From assembly GCA_031180725.1 (NCBI GenBank), contig JAPSLO010000001.1, positions 496,001 to 560,000 of the forward strand: a DNA stretch of 64,000 nucleotides, given 5' to 3'. How positions within the stretch are numbered: the stretch's first letter is position 1; each line of letters begins with the position of its first letter. A program made the translations under genes and the position numbers. Origin of the DNA: Roseomonas sp. GTDB lineage: Bacteria > Pseudomonadota > Alphaproteobacteria > Acetobacterales > Acetobacteraceae. Below are positions 9,297 through 18,632 of the stretch, piece after piece. Under the pieces are notes generated by a model. It saw only the letters and a list, made by a program, of their open reading frames with translations, did no database searches and had not been told where the DNA came from.

Positions 9297-9812
9297 ATGT
9301 GGCGGCCCAGCCTCCCCGTGCTCGCGTTCGATCTGGGCACGGCCTGCGGCTGGGCGCTCGTTGAGGCAGATCGGGTGAGCCGGAGCGGCGCGCTCGATCT
9401 TCGCCCGGATGGCCATCCGGGCAGCCGCTACCTGAAGTTGATCCGCTGGCTGGAGCGCACCGCCTGGCCCGAACGGATTACGGTGGCGCTGGAGGATGTC
9501 CAGAACCATTCCCGGCTCGACACGGTCTCCGGCAAAAAGTACTTTGCCGTACATGCCGCGCACATTTACGGCGGCTTTCGCGCTGTGGTTGAATGCTGGG
9601 CCGCAGCGATCGGGGCTGAAGTGTTGCCGGTCGGCGTTGGCTCATGGAAGGCCGCCATCGGAGCTCGGGGCGGTCCACATGCAGCGAAGGCGGAGGTGAT
9701 GCGCGCAATACGGGTGCTTGGCTACGCACCCAGCACGCAGGACGAAGCAGATGCCATCGGCATCGGCCTCCACGCCTTCCGCCAGGCTCGCCGCCCGGCA
9801 CGAATAGCCTAG
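9297..9812 (+). CDS. RuvC-like Holliday junction resolvase / RNase H-fold nuclease
   Basis: Start moved to ATG 9297; LPVLAFDLGTACGWALVE...ITVALEDVQNH...KAEVMRAIRVLGYAPSTQDEADAIGIGLHAF shows the D..E..DEADA pattern of the RuvC fold. Confidence 0.75.
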   Translation: MWRPSLPVLAFDLGTACGWALVEADRVSRSGALDLRPDGHPGSRYLKLIRWLERTAWPERITVALEDVQNHSRLDTVSGKKYFAVHAAHIYGGFRAVVECWAAAIGAEVLPVGVGSWKAAIGARGGPHAAKAEVMRAIRVLGYAPSTQDEADAIGIGLHAFRQARRPARIA

Positions 9813-9864
9813 GAAACATTGCGCCTTGTGGTAGGATTAGTGTCGCAGCGAGGTTGAGGGCACA

Positions 9865-10086
9865 ATGGGTGTACTAGGCGTCTTAGATCGCATTGTGGGG
9901 CTTGGCGTTTCGCAGATCGCTCAGGGAGAAGCGGCGGCGATTGCCGCGATCGAGCGGGCTCGGCGGGCCAAGAACCCCGATATCCTGGCCGCGGCAATCG
10001 CGGAATTGGATCCTGCTCAGGTCGAATACACAGCCGGCTTCGCCCAGGTCTTGGCGCGCGCCGCGCTGGACCTGCCGCCGAACTAG
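9865..10086 (+). CDS. small hypothetical protein
   Basis: 73-aa ORF in the rightward operon. Confidence 0.45.
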   Translation: MGVLGVLDRIVGLGVSQIAQGEAAAIAAIERARRAKNPDILAAAIAELDPAQVEYTAGFAQVLARAALDLPPN

Positions 10087-10352
10087 GCGCCGGCGCGCGC
10101 GAGCCCTCGGCTTCCTGCTGCACGGGCATTCATTTCCGCATGCGGATACCCTCTTGCCGCGTTTCGCGCGCGCGGATCATGGTACTTCAGAGGTCGTAGA
10201 GAGACACCTCAGCCAGTACCTCCCCACCAGGACAAGCGGCGGGCCCCCAAGGCCCGCCGCGTACCTCCCAGGAAGAGAGACGGGTACCTCCCAGGTTCAG
10301 CGTCGCGCGCGCGTGCCACGCGCCGCGCGATCCGGCGGCGCGCCGAACGGAA

Positions 10353-10370
10353 ATCGCAGCAACTTGCGAA
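10353..10370. promoter_or_regulatory. 18-bp phage operator upstream of primase/helicase
   Basis: ATCGCAGC-AA-CTTGCGAA. Confidence 0.7.
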
Positions 10371-10436
10371 TATAGCCGCAACGGACTAGGTCGGGGTTCG
10401 CAGCCGAGTGACGCCGGCCTGCCGGAGCAACCCCTG

Positions 10437-12281
10437 ATGACCATTCATGACGCCCTCGCCGCCGAGGGCATTCGCCCCTTGGGCGGCGGCTTTTTCCGGG
10501 ACGGGAACCGAAAAGTTCTGTGCCCGCGGTGCAGCGCCACCAGGCGCAACAAGAATGACCCCTGCCTCTCCGTGACGGTGACCGAGGAAGGCGCCGACGC
10601 CAAGGCGGTGTGGAAGTGCCACAACTGCAACTGGTCGGGCTTTACCGGCGTGGGCCGCTATGCGCGGGTCCGCGATGGCGTGCCCAGGCGGCTCTACCGC
10701 CGGCCCGAGGTGACGCCGGTCCCGCCGCAGCAGATGGTGCTCGACTGGTTCGCCGCGCGAGGCATCCCTGAGCAGATTGTGCGCCAGGAGGGGATCTTCG
10801 GCGTGAAGGTGTGGATGCCGAAGGCAGGCACGAAGGTGCCTGCCATCGCGTTCCCCTTCACCCGCGACGGCGAGATCATCAACGTCAAATACCGAGACCC
10901 GGCCAACAAGGATTTCCGCCAGGAGAAGGATGCCGAGCCCATCCCCTACGGGCTCGACAGCATTCGCGGCGCCAAGACCATCGTGGTGGTCGAGGGCGAG
11001 CCCGATCGGCTCTCGGTGCTCTACGCGGGCTATTCGGCCTGCATCTCCGTGCCTGATGGCGCGCCGGCGAAGCCACTGCCCGAGGGCAGCTCGAAGATGG
11101 ATTGGTGGGAGGCCTGCCACGAGGATATCGAGCAGGCCGAGAAGGTGATCGTCGCCACCGATGGCGACGGGCCGGGTCATGTCCTGGCCCAGGAGATCAT
11201 CCGCCGGGCTGGCCGGCACAAGTGCTGGCAGGTCGAGTGGCCGGAGGGCTGCAAGGACGCCAACGAGGTGCTGCTGGCCTTTGGGCCGGAAGAGCTGATG
11301 CGGGTGCTCGACAACGCCCGCGCGGTGCCGGTCGATGGCGAGGTCACGGTTCACGACGTGTGGGCCGATATCGAGGCGCTGCACGCCCAGGAACGGGTGG
11401 AGTGGTACTCCACCGGCTTCCCCTCGTTGGACCCGAATTACCGCGTCCTGCTCGGCCAGATCACTGTGGTCACGGGCTACCCGCACGAGGGCAAGTCGAG
11501 CTTCATCGACCAGGTGATGGTGAACATGGCGCTGAACCTCGAATGGCGGTTCGGCATCTTCTCGCCGGAAACCCCGGTCGAGCAGCACACCATCAACCTC
11601 ATGGAGAAGGTGGCGCGCGCCCCGTTCTTCGCCGGGCCGACCCCGCGCATGCCGATCGAGGCAGTGCGGGCCTACAAGGAATTCCTCGCTGATCGGTTCC
11701 ACTTCGTGAAGTGGGAGCGGAAGAAGGGGAAGACCGGCCGGCCCACGATCGAGTGGCTGGTGCAGCAGATCGAGTACATGGTGCGGCGCTATGGCATCCG
11801 CGGCTTCCTGCTCGATCCGTACAACCGGATCCAGCGCAGCTCCGGCATGACCAGCGAGGTGGATTTCGTGGCAGAGCTGCTCGACGAGCTCCAGGCCGTG
11901 GCGCGGCGCAATCGGATCCACATCTGGATCGTGGCGCATCCCGCCAAGCAGAGCCGTGACAAGAGCGGCAAGCGGCCGGATCGGCTCACGCTTCAGGATG
12001 TGAGCGGCGCCGCGCATTGGGACAACATGACCGACATGGGCCTGCTGGTGCGGCGGGTCTGGATCAACGAGGCCACGGGCGCGCCCTATCCGCTGCGCGA
12101 GACGCCGGTGGAGATCGAGTGCCTTAAGGCGCGGAACAAGCACAGCGGCCGCAAGGGCGGCAAATGCACATTCCGCATGCGCTGGAGCGACGGCACGTTC
12201 TGGCCGATCACCGATGCCGAGAACGTCTGGGTCGAGCCGGAAGGCGGGCCAGAGGCCAGTCCCTACAACGAGGCGGCCTGA
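10437..12281 (+). CDS. T7 gp4-like bifunctional DNA primase/helicase
   Basis: Zn motif CPRC..CHNCNW, TOPRIM-like VVVEGEPDRLSV and ATDGDGPG, Walker A TGYPHEGKSSF, Walker B FLLDPYNRI, WIVAHPAKQSRDKSGKRPDRLTLQDVSGAAHWDNMTDMGL. Confidence 0.9.
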   Translation: MTIHDALAAEGIRPLGGGFFRDGNRKVLCPRCSATRRNKNDPCLSVTVTEEGADAKAVWKCHNCNWSGFTGVGRYARVRDGVPRRLYRRPEVTPVPPQQMVLDWFAARGIPEQIVRQEGIFGVKVWMPKAGTKVPAIAFPFTRDGEIINVKYRDPANKDFRQEKDAEPIPYGLDSIRGAKTIVVVEGEPDRLSVLYAGYSACISVPDGAPAKPLPEGSSKMDWWEACHEDIEQAEKVIVATDGDGPGHVLAQEIIRRAGRHKCWQVEWPEGCKDANEVLLAFGPEELMRVLDNARAVPVDGEVTVHDVWADIEALHAQERVEWYSTGFPSLDPNYRVLLGQITVVTGYPHEGKSSFIDQVMVNMALNLEWRFGIFSPETPVEQHTINLMEKVARAPFFAGPTPRMPIEAVRAYKEFLADRFHFVKWERKKGKTGRPTIEWLVQQIEYMVRRYGIRGFLLDPYNRIQRSSGMTSEVDFVAELLDELQAVARRNRIHIWIVAHPAKQSRDKSGKRPDRLTLQDVSGAAHWDNMTDMGLLVRRVWINEATGAPYPLRETPVEIECLKARNKHSGRKGGKCTFRMRWSDGTFWPITDAENVWVEPEGGPEASPYNEAA

Positions 12282-12288
12282 AACGCGA

Positions 12289-12316
12289 AAGGCCCAGGGG
12301 CGGACCCCTGGGCCTT
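12289..12316 (+). terminator. hairpin, probable terminator after primase/helicase
   Basis: Perfect 12-bp stem AAGGCCCAGGGG-CGGA-CCCCTGGGCCTT just after the stop codon; no long U tract. Confidence 0.55.
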
Positions 12317-12449
12317 GCGGGACGGTGACGGCCGTCCGGTGCGAAGCGCGCAACCCCTTGTGCGCCTCTGAACCTTGACCCACCACATAGGGGACCGCGA
12401 CTCGTTGCTCAAGGGGAAAAGCGCAGAGCTCAGCGATATTGGCGCGATT

Positions 12450-12467
12450 TTCGCAGCAAGATGCGAA
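12450..12467. promoter_or_regulatory. 18-bp phage operator (first of a pair)
   Basis: TTCGCAGC-AA-GATGCGAA; CTTG 5 bp downstream. Confidence 0.8.
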
Positions 12468-12500
12468 AACGGCTTGCGCGGCCGACTTGCCCCCGCCAAA

Positions 12501-12518
12501 TTCGCATCAAGATGCGAA
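12501..12518. promoter_or_regulatory. 18-bp phage operator (second of a pair)
   Basis: TTCGCATC-AA-GATGCGAA, identical to 28331-28348. Confidence 0.85.
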
Positions 12519-12619
12519 GCGACCCCGACACCGACGCGTTTTCCCAGCGCGGGTTCCGTCCTCCCGCGCCGCGCCCCGTGCCGCCTGGCACCGGCGCGAA
12601 TGTGGGCCAAGCCCGCCTT

Positions 12620-12790
12620 ATGATGGATCAGGCCGGCGAGCCGGTCGGACTGGAGGTCTGGACCGGCACGAGCTGGCTTCGCCTCAAGGGCGTGACCTAT
12701 GCCGGCTCGCTGCACCGGCCCTGGCTGCCCTGCTACCACTTGGCGACCGTGGTGATTGACCACGCCCTGCCGGCGGAGCAGCCCCGATGA
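12620..12790 (+). CDS. small hypothetical protein
   Basis: MMDQAGEPVGLEVWTGTSWLRLKGVTYAGSLHRPWLPCYHLATVVIDHALPAEQPR; overlaps next ORF by 4 nt. Confidence 0.5.
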   Translation: MMDQAGEPVGLEVWTGTSWLRLKGVTYAGSLHRPWLPCYHLATVVIDHALPAEQPR

Positions 12791-13146
12791 GAGGCGTCCG
12801 CAGGGCAGGGCAGTCGCACCCGGCGGAACAGGCCAGCCTGTTCGACTACAGGCCGGCACCGAACCCGCCGGCCCAGCGCCACTCGTCCACCTCACTGGCC
12901 GCGGCGCGCGGCGTTGCGTCGAAGGCGGCCACGCTGCGCGAGAAGCTGCTGGCCTATCTGCGCGGGCGTGGCGCACTCGGCGCCACGGACGAAGAGGCCC
13001 AGAAGGCTCTCGGCATGCCGGCGAACACCGAGCGGCCGCGCCGGCGCGAGTTGGAGCAAATGGGGCTGGTCCGCGACAGCGGCTCGACCCGCCCGACCGC
13101 CTCGGGCCGCGCCGCGGTGGTCTGGGTCGCGGTGAGGGCTGCGTGA
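12787..13146 (+). CDS. winged-helix-like phage protein
   Basis: LREKLLAYLRGRGALGATDEEAQKALGMPANTERPRRRELEQMGLVRDSGSTRPTASGRAAVVW. Confidence 0.55.
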   Translation: MRGVRRAGQSHPAEQASLFDYRPAPNPPAQRHSSTSLAAARGVASKAATLREKLLAYLRGRGALGATDEEAQKALGMPANTERPRRRELEQMGLVRDSGSTRPTASGRAAVVWVAVRAA

Positions 13147-13427
13147 TGCCACACAGCCCGGCAACCCGCGGCCTCCGCCCTGCGGTGCGGCGCGACCTCA
13201 TCGCCGCGGCGCGCGATCACCGCGGCCGGATCTATTGCGGGCCGGCCGGGTCCGGCACTGGCCTTCGGGTCCGCTGGAACATCGCCCGGGGCCTCGAAGA
13301 GGCGGGCATGGCCGTGCTGGACGACTGCGACGCCAAGCAGCGCGTCTGGTCCTGGCGGCTCACTGATGCCGGCCATGCGGCGGCCCAGGCCGAGCTCGCC
13401 CTTGCCGAACAGAGCGCCGCGGCATGA
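13146..13427 (+). CDS. hypothetical protein
   Basis: ATG at 13146 in frame of track ORF 12756..13427; coupled to flanking genes by short overlaps. Confidence 0.5.
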   Translation: MPHSPATRGLRPAVRRDLIAAARDHRGRIYCGPAGSGTGLRVRWNIARGLEEAGMAVLDDCDAKQRVWSWRLTDAGHAAAQAELALAEQSAAA

Positions 13428-13888
13428 TCCGCGAGCTGTGCTTGGTGCTGCTGATCGACGGCTCGGGCTCTGTGCCGCCCTCCCTCTATGAGGAGGCGGT
13501 CCGGGCCCATGTCGTCGCGCTGCGGCATGAGCCGGTGCAAGCGCACGCCGAGCAGGCCGGCATGGCGGTGACCGCCTTCGCGATCGGCGACCGCCCGCAT
13601 CGGCTCATGCCTTGGATGGCCGGCCCTGCCGAGGCCGCGGCCGAGCTGGAGGCGCAGCCGGCGAAGCCCTGGCGGCTGAACCAGTACACCGGGACCGGCC
13701 AGGCCCTGGCCGCCGCGCTGGAGGCACTGGACACCGGGCCGGCCTGCGAGCGCCAGGTGATCGACCTGGCCACGGACGGCCAGAACACCGCGGGCCCCTG
13801 GCCCGAAGCGGCCAGAGGCGAGGCCGAGCGCCGTGGTGTCACAGTGAACGCCGTCAATTCTCGAAGAACGGCACCGTCTCGCCGCTAG
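13424..13888 (+). CDS. von Willebrand factor A-like (DUF1194-like) protein, C-terminus possibly truncated
   Basis: MIDAS-like residues LVLLIDGSGSV, TGTGQAL, DLATDGQN; the vWA-like sequence ends at VNAVNS, followed by RRTAPSRR and stop, where the opposite-strand histidine kinase cassette begins. Confidence 0.6.
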   Translation: MIRELCLVLLIDGSGSVPPSLYEEAVRAHVVALRHEPVQAHAEQAGMAVTAFAIGDRPHRLMPWMAGPAEAAAELEAQPAKPWRLNQYTGTGQALAAALEALDTGPACERQVIDLATDGQNTAGPWPEAARGEAERRGVTVNAVNSRRTAPSRR

Positions 13889-13952
13889 TCGCCGGCGCCG
13901 GAGTGCGTGCAAACAGGGCGTCGCTGCCGCTCGACATCGACGAGGCGGCGGC

Positions 13953-16019
13953 TCACAGGGCGGCCTCGCCCGCAGCTCTGCGTCGTGCCAAGGCGCGCTC
14001 CAACGCCTCCGCCAGCTCCTCCGGATGGTAGGGTTTGGCAAGCACTTCGATGCCTTCCGGCGCGCCGCCTCTAGCGAGCTGCTCACTGTAGCCGGTAGCG
14101 AGCACTAGGGCGACGCGCGGATAGGAGGTGCGGAGCACCGCCGCCAGCTCGACGCCGCTGATGCCGCCGGGCATCACCACGTCCGAAAACACCGCATCAA
14201 CTGCTCCTCCATCGGCCAGCATCGTCAGCGCCTCGGCCGCGTTCCCTGCGCGGCTAGTCGCGTAACCCAAGTCCTCCAGGAACGAGCAGGCAATGGCGGC
14301 CACGTCCGGGTTGTCTTCGACCACGAGCACCTTCGTGCCGATGCCCTGCAGGACGTGAACTCTGCTACCGTCAGCCACTTCCTCCGGTCCTTCCTCAGCT
14401 CCGGGGGGGGCCATGTCGCGCGGAAGCTGCAGCGCCACCATTGTGCCGCGCCCCGGCTCGCTCTCAATGTACAAGTCGCCGCCCGATTGCTTGGCGAAGC
14501 CGTGCGCCTGCGGCAGCCCGAGGCCGGTGCCACGCCCCGGCTCCTTAGTGGTGAAGAACGGCTCGAGCACACGGGCGAGAATATGCGGCGGTATTCCCCC
14601 GCCGGTGTCCTCGACAGCGATGCACACGTACTCGCCGGCCGCGCGGTCCGCTGTCGCCCCTAGAACGCGGTTGCTCGCTCGTATGGTGATGGTCCCGCCC
14701 TCCGGCATGGCGTCGCGAGCGTTCACCGCGAGGTTCAGAATCGCGACCTCCAGCTGGCCAGGATCGACGCGCGCCGCCCACAGCCCGGGCGCGATATCCG
14801 TCTTCACCTGGACGCCCGGGCCAAGCGTCTGGCGCAGCAGCCCGGCCACGGAGACGATGCGGGCGCCCACGTCGGTGACTTCGGGGCGCAGCCTCTGCCG
14901 CCGGGCAAAGGCGAGCAAGCGGTCGGTCAGCTCGCGGCCCCTTTGGCCGGCCTGGATCATGGCTTGCAGGATCTCGGCCCGCCTTGCCTCAGACAAGTTG
15001 ACGCGCTGGAGCAGCGCAGCCCCGCTGGTGACCACCTGCAGGAGGTTGTTGAAGTCGTGCGCGACGCCACCGGTCAACTGGCCAAGGGAAGCTAGCTTCT
15101 CGGCCTGCAGCAGCGCCTCCTCCGCCTGCCGACGTTCCTCTGATGCGCGCAGTAAAGCGGCGGTGCGCTGCTCAACAAGTTGTTCAAGTTCGGCACGGCT
15201 GCGCGCGAGCGCTTCGCGCGCCTCCATGATGTCCCTAACCTCGGTATTGGTGCCGAACCAGCGGGTGATCCGCCCATTGCTACCCCGGATGGGCACCACA
15301 CGCGTCAGGAACGGCCGGAACAGCCCATCGGCGCCCTTGAGGGGAAATACCATCTCGAAAGGCTCACCGGTCGCAAGCGAGCGCTTCCAGGCCGCCAGCA
15401 CGTGTGGCAGTTCCGCCCGGTCGTGAACGGATTGCCAGCCCCAGCCCGCCATCTGCTCCGGCGTGGTGCCGGTGTACTGGTACCAGCGATGATTATACCA
15501 GAAGACGTGGCCATCCGGATTGGCCATCCAGCAGAGCAGCGGCAGGTTATCGGCCAGGGTGCGGAAGCGCTGTTCGCTCTCGCGCAGATCTTCTTCGATC
15601 CGCTGACGGCGAATAATCTCTTGGCTGAGCTGCCGTGCCTTCTCCGTGACAAGTGTGAATTCCGTCACCGCTATCTTGTGCGGCCGGCAACGCAGCAGGA
15701 GGGGGCCGGGCTGCCCGTCCTCGGTCAGAGCAGAGCCACCATCGCAATGGAGGCGAACGCTGCCGCCATCAGCCGTCCTGAAGGCCAGAGCCCCGGGCAC
15801 GGTGGAACGCAGGGAACCAGCACAGCGCCTTAGATACGCGGTCAGATCGGCAGCCGGCGAGACGACAATCTCGGCCAGAGCACGTCCGACAAGGTCCGAA
15901 CGGCCTCGGCCCAACTCCCTCTCAAGAGCCCGGTTAACGTTGAGAATAGTACCGTTCCGGGCGACCAGCAGGATGGGGCCGGGCAGCAGTTCGATCAGCG
16001 ATCCTGCGGCAACAGACAT
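13953..16019 (-). CDS. PAS-domain hybrid sensor histidine kinase with C-terminal receiver domain
   Basis: H-box GGVAHDFNNLL, N-box NLAVNARDAMP, G-boxes DTGGGIPP and GTGLGLPQAHGFAKQSGG, receiver AVFSDVVMPGGISG, PAS GHVFWYNHRWYQYTGTTPEQMAGWGW. Confidence 0.95.
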   Translation of the reverse strand: MSVAAGSLIELLPGPILLVARNGTILNVNRALERELGRGRSDLVGRALAEIVVSPAADLTAYLRRCAGSLRSTVPGALAFRTADGGSVRLHCDGGSALTEDGQPGPLLLRCRPHKIAVTEFTLVTEKARQLSQEIIRRQRIEEDLRESEQRFRTLADNLPLLCWMANPDGHVFWYNHRWYQYTGTTPEQMAGWGWQSVHDRAELPHVLAAWKRSLATGEPFEMVFPLKGADGLFRPFLTRVVPIRGSNGRITRWFGTNTEVRDIMEAREALARSRAELEQLVEQRTAALLRASEERRQAEEALLQAEKLASLGQLTGGVAHDFNNLLQVVTSGAALLQRVNLSEARRAEILQAMIQAGQRGRELTDRLLAFARRQRLRPEVTDVGARIVSVAGLLRQTLGPGVQVKTDIAPGLWAARVDPGQLEVAILNLAVNARDAMPEGGTITIRASNRVLGATADRAAGEYVCIAVEDTGGGIPPHILARVLEPFFTTKEPGRGTGLGLPQAHGFAKQSGGDLYIESEPGRGTMVALQLPRDMAPPGAEEGPEEVADGSRVHVLQGIGTKVLVVEDNPDVAAIACSFLEDLGYATSRAGNAAEALTMLADGGAVDAVFSDVVMPGGISGVELAAVLRTSYPRVALVLATGYSEQLARGGAPEGIEVLAKPYHPEELAEALERALARRRAAGEAAL

Positions 16020-16027
16020 GGAGTGCT

Positions 16028-16582
16028 TCAGGCACTCGGTTCGGCTCCGACGCGCAGATATTCGCGCCCCGGCGCCGCATTGGCCTCAGCACTCGGCTTG
16101 ATATAGACGACCACGGTGCATCCGGGCGCGCCCTCCGCAATCGTCCGGCGCAGCTCAACCTTGCCATAGCCAAGGTTTTCGGCCGCGATCCGGCCAAAGA
16201 CATTGGAAGTCATCATGCACATCGAGGGCCGGCCGACGACCTTCTCGGCAAACGGACAAGCGCGGTTGCCGAGGACGATCCGATCCTCGGTTTCCTCGAT
16301 GACATAGAAGTCGCCCCGGATGCGCCGCTTGAGATCCACCAGCACATCGCGCACCTGCGCGCGGGATAGCCTGTCCACGCGCAGAGCGCGGCGGTAGAGC
16401 CCGTCGATCTGCTCACCGATGGCCCCCCCGACGACGCTGATGTATCCGGACGCCTCTTCAACACCAACGACGCCCTCCAGGGTTCCCGCCAATTCGCGGA
16501 CAAGCGAGCGGAGGAACACATCGCGCTCCAGGGGGACCTCTATGGCGTTAAGCCCGGTCCCGGCGGCGTCATCTTCAGGCAT
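16028..16582 (-). CDS. MetOD1 (methanogen output domain 1)-like protein
   Basis: [62 protein letters not shown] resembles MetOD1 proteins encoded next to hybrid kinases; 8-bp gap to the kinase. Confidence 0.65.
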   Translation of the reverse strand: MPEDDAAGTGLNAIEVPLERDVFLRSLVRELAGTLEGVVGVEEASGYISVVGGAIGEQIDGLYRRALRVDRLSRAQVRDVLVDLKRRIRGDFYVIEETEDRIVLGNRACPFAEKVVGRPSMCMMTSNVFGRIAAENLGYGKVELRRTIAEGAPGCTVVVYIKPSAEANAAPGREYLRVGAEPSA

Positions 16583-17103
16583 CAGGTCTCCGCATCAGAT
16601 TAAAGGGGCTTGCATCAAACGGGGCGGTGTAGCCGTTCAACTACCGTTTGAACGTTCGGCAGTAATGTTCTCTTGGTGACCGTGTCTGAATGGCCTCGGA
16701 ACAGCCGAGATGGGGCGAAAAGCGGCTCGGAGCACCGAGAGATGGCCAATGAACCCGCAGAACGGCCTTTCCTTTTGCAGCCGGAATGCGCGACGTGTCC
16801 CGCTCAACCACTTGGTCACCAATTCATTAATAGAACAGCAATCTAGCTCCTCGCCGATTTTCTGGCCTCGCAGCTAGGGTACGACGTGCAGGTTGTCCAC
16901 CATGCTGCCCATAAAGTTGCAAGTGCCCGCATCGCTACTGTTCGGACACGTGCTCCAGTAGAGCGGCGACATCATGTTCGCCTGAAGTGCGATGGTTGAC
17001 CAGAAGAATCTCTGCGAAATGCGAATTTCCTCTTGCAATTTGAGGCGATATTTCGCAAGACAATGGCAATGATATGCGCTAAGCCGCCTGAGAGAACGAA
17101 ACC

Positions 17104-17391
17104 ATGAACAAGGTAGCTGGCCATGTGTCCGCCGAGCCTGCGGCTGGATCGTTGCTGGCGCGGCGCAGGCTGGACCGGGCCAAGGCCGAGGCCATGGCGA
17201 GGTGGTACGAGCGGCCGATCCAGCGGCCCGACGCGCGGTCGGCGCGCAACGCCGCAATCTGCCGTGCCTGGGGCAGGGGCATAAGCACGGCACTCCTGGC
17301 CGTGCAGCACGGCACCTCGCGCCAGCGCATCGACGAGATCCTGCACGACGGGGCAAAGGGCGCTGAGCTGCTCGCCAGCCTCACCCGATGA
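17104..17391 (+). CDS. HTH-like phage protein
   Basis: ARNAAICRAWGRGISTALLAVQHGTSRQRIDEILHD. Confidence 0.55.
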   Translation: MNKVAGHVSAEPAAGSLLARRRLDRAKAEAMARWYERPIQRPDARSARNAAICRAWGRGISTALLAVQHGTSRQRIDEILHDGAKGAELLASLTR

Positions 17392-17945
17392 GCGCGCCGA
17401 CCTTGGATCCTCGGGCCGTGGCTGCGGCAATGGCGGCCCGAGCCGCCGAGCTGCGCGGCCCTGACGGGGATCTGCTGCGCGACGGCGCAGCGGAGCTGCG
17501 TCGCGCCCTTGACGCGCTCGACGCGCTCACCGCGCCGGGCGACGAGAGCGGGTTCGACCGGCTGCTCGACATCCCGCTGCCTGCCAAGGTGCGCCTGGGC
17601 GGCATCGCGTTTGGTCCGGGCGTGTCCCTGCTCACCGTGCTGGGCGCGGCGCTGCGCTGGTGGCACGCCCTGGCCGAGGTGCATCGCCGGCGACTGGACT
17701 GTGTCGGGCATCGCCGGGTCCTGCTGGAAGCGGCGCAGAAGGCGCAGCGCGCGGCCGAGCGGGTCGAGGAGGTGCTGGCCTCCAAGGCGTCGCCCCAGGC
17801 CCGCGCCGACGCCTTCTACGCCGAGACCGATGCCCGCCAACGCTTCAGCCTGCTGGCTACGCCGGAGGCGGTGATTGCGGCGTTCGACGCTGAGGCGCTT
17901 GGCCGCGTCTTGCTCTCGAGAGGCACGCCGTCGAGGCCGGCATGA
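17388..17945 (+). CDS. phage hypothetical protein
   Basis: 185-aa ORF with 4-nt overlaps to both neighbours. Confidence 0.55.
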   Translation: MSAPTLDPRAVAAAMAARAAELRGPDGDLLRDGAAELRRALDALDALTAPGDESGFDRLLDIPLPAKVRLGGIAFGPGVSLLTVLGAALRWWHALAEVHRRRLDCVGHRRVLLEAAQKAQRAAERVEEVLASKASPQARADAFYAETDARQRFSLLATPEAVIAAFDAEALGRVLLSRGTPSRPA

Positions 17946-18268
17946 CCGGCGGGGCCCGCACCCTGTTCAAGGCCCCGCGGGGCCATGACCCGGGCGGTCC
18001 TCTTGGCTGGATCTTTGCGCGGGTGCTGCCAGAGCCGAACAGCGGATGCTGGCTCTGGGAAAATGGGATCGACCGACATGGCTACGCCTCGGCGCAGCTT
18101 CGCGGGCGCGCGCGCCGCTTGGCGCTCACATGCACGCGTTGCCACCCGAGAACCGCAGACAATCTTGCCAAAGGTGAATGCCTTGCATGCCGAAAGCTCC
18201 TCAACGAGAGATGGCAAAGACGGGCTGACAAGGCGAGCGGATCGGAAGGGGTGGCCGGTAATGACTAA
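17942..18268 (+). CDS. HNH-like protein, core apparently missing
   Basis: N-terminus SGCWLWENGIDRHGYASAQLRGRARRLA resembles phage HNH endonucleases but is followed directly by CTRCH...CLACRK without an HNH core. Confidence 0.4.
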   Translation: MTGGARTLFKAPRGHDPGGPLGWIFARVLPEPNSGCWLWENGIDRHGYASAQLRGRARRLALTCTRCHPRTADNLAKGECLACRKLLNERWQRRADKASGSEGVAGND

Positions 18269-18632
18269 GCAGAGCAACGCGGCGGCCGAGCGCAGCGCGC
18301 ATGTCGAGCGCGGCCCGGCGAAGGCCGAGACTGTGCTGCCGGTGGTCGAAGCGGCGCCCGGCCAGTGGAGGCTGCGCGTTCTCGTCGAGGCCGAAGCCCG
18401 GAGCGCTGTGCTCCGCCAGGCGCTTCGCGAGCTATCCCATCATGCGACGCATGTCGTGGTGGAGGCCGAACGCCTGGCCAGGGTAGCCGAGAAGCTCGCC
18501 ACCGAGGGGCTGCTCGTGTCCAATTACGACCGGGAGCGGGCGGCGAAGGCGCTGGCCGCTGCGCGCGCCACCACCGCCAGACTGCGCGCTGCGCGCGACG
18601 CCGCGGCCGCCACCCTTGCCGCGGAGGCCTGA
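18261..18632 (+). CDS. phage hypothetical protein
   Basis: ATG 18261 in frame of track ORF 17985..18632. Confidence 0.5.
   Translation: MTKQSNAAAERSAHVERGPAKAETVLPVVEAAPGQWRLRVLVEAEARSAVLRQALRELSHHATHVVVEAERLARVAEKLATEGLLVSNYDRERAAKALAAARATTARLRAARDAAAATLAAEA

Noticed and set aside
10386-12386. 666-aa minus-strand ORF
   Set aside because: Antisense to the primase/helicase; no domain-like sequence.
14403-14410. G8 run in the histidine kinase gene
   Set aside because: Shorter than the C11 tract; lies between kinase and receiver domains in an intact frame; too weak to call phase-variable.
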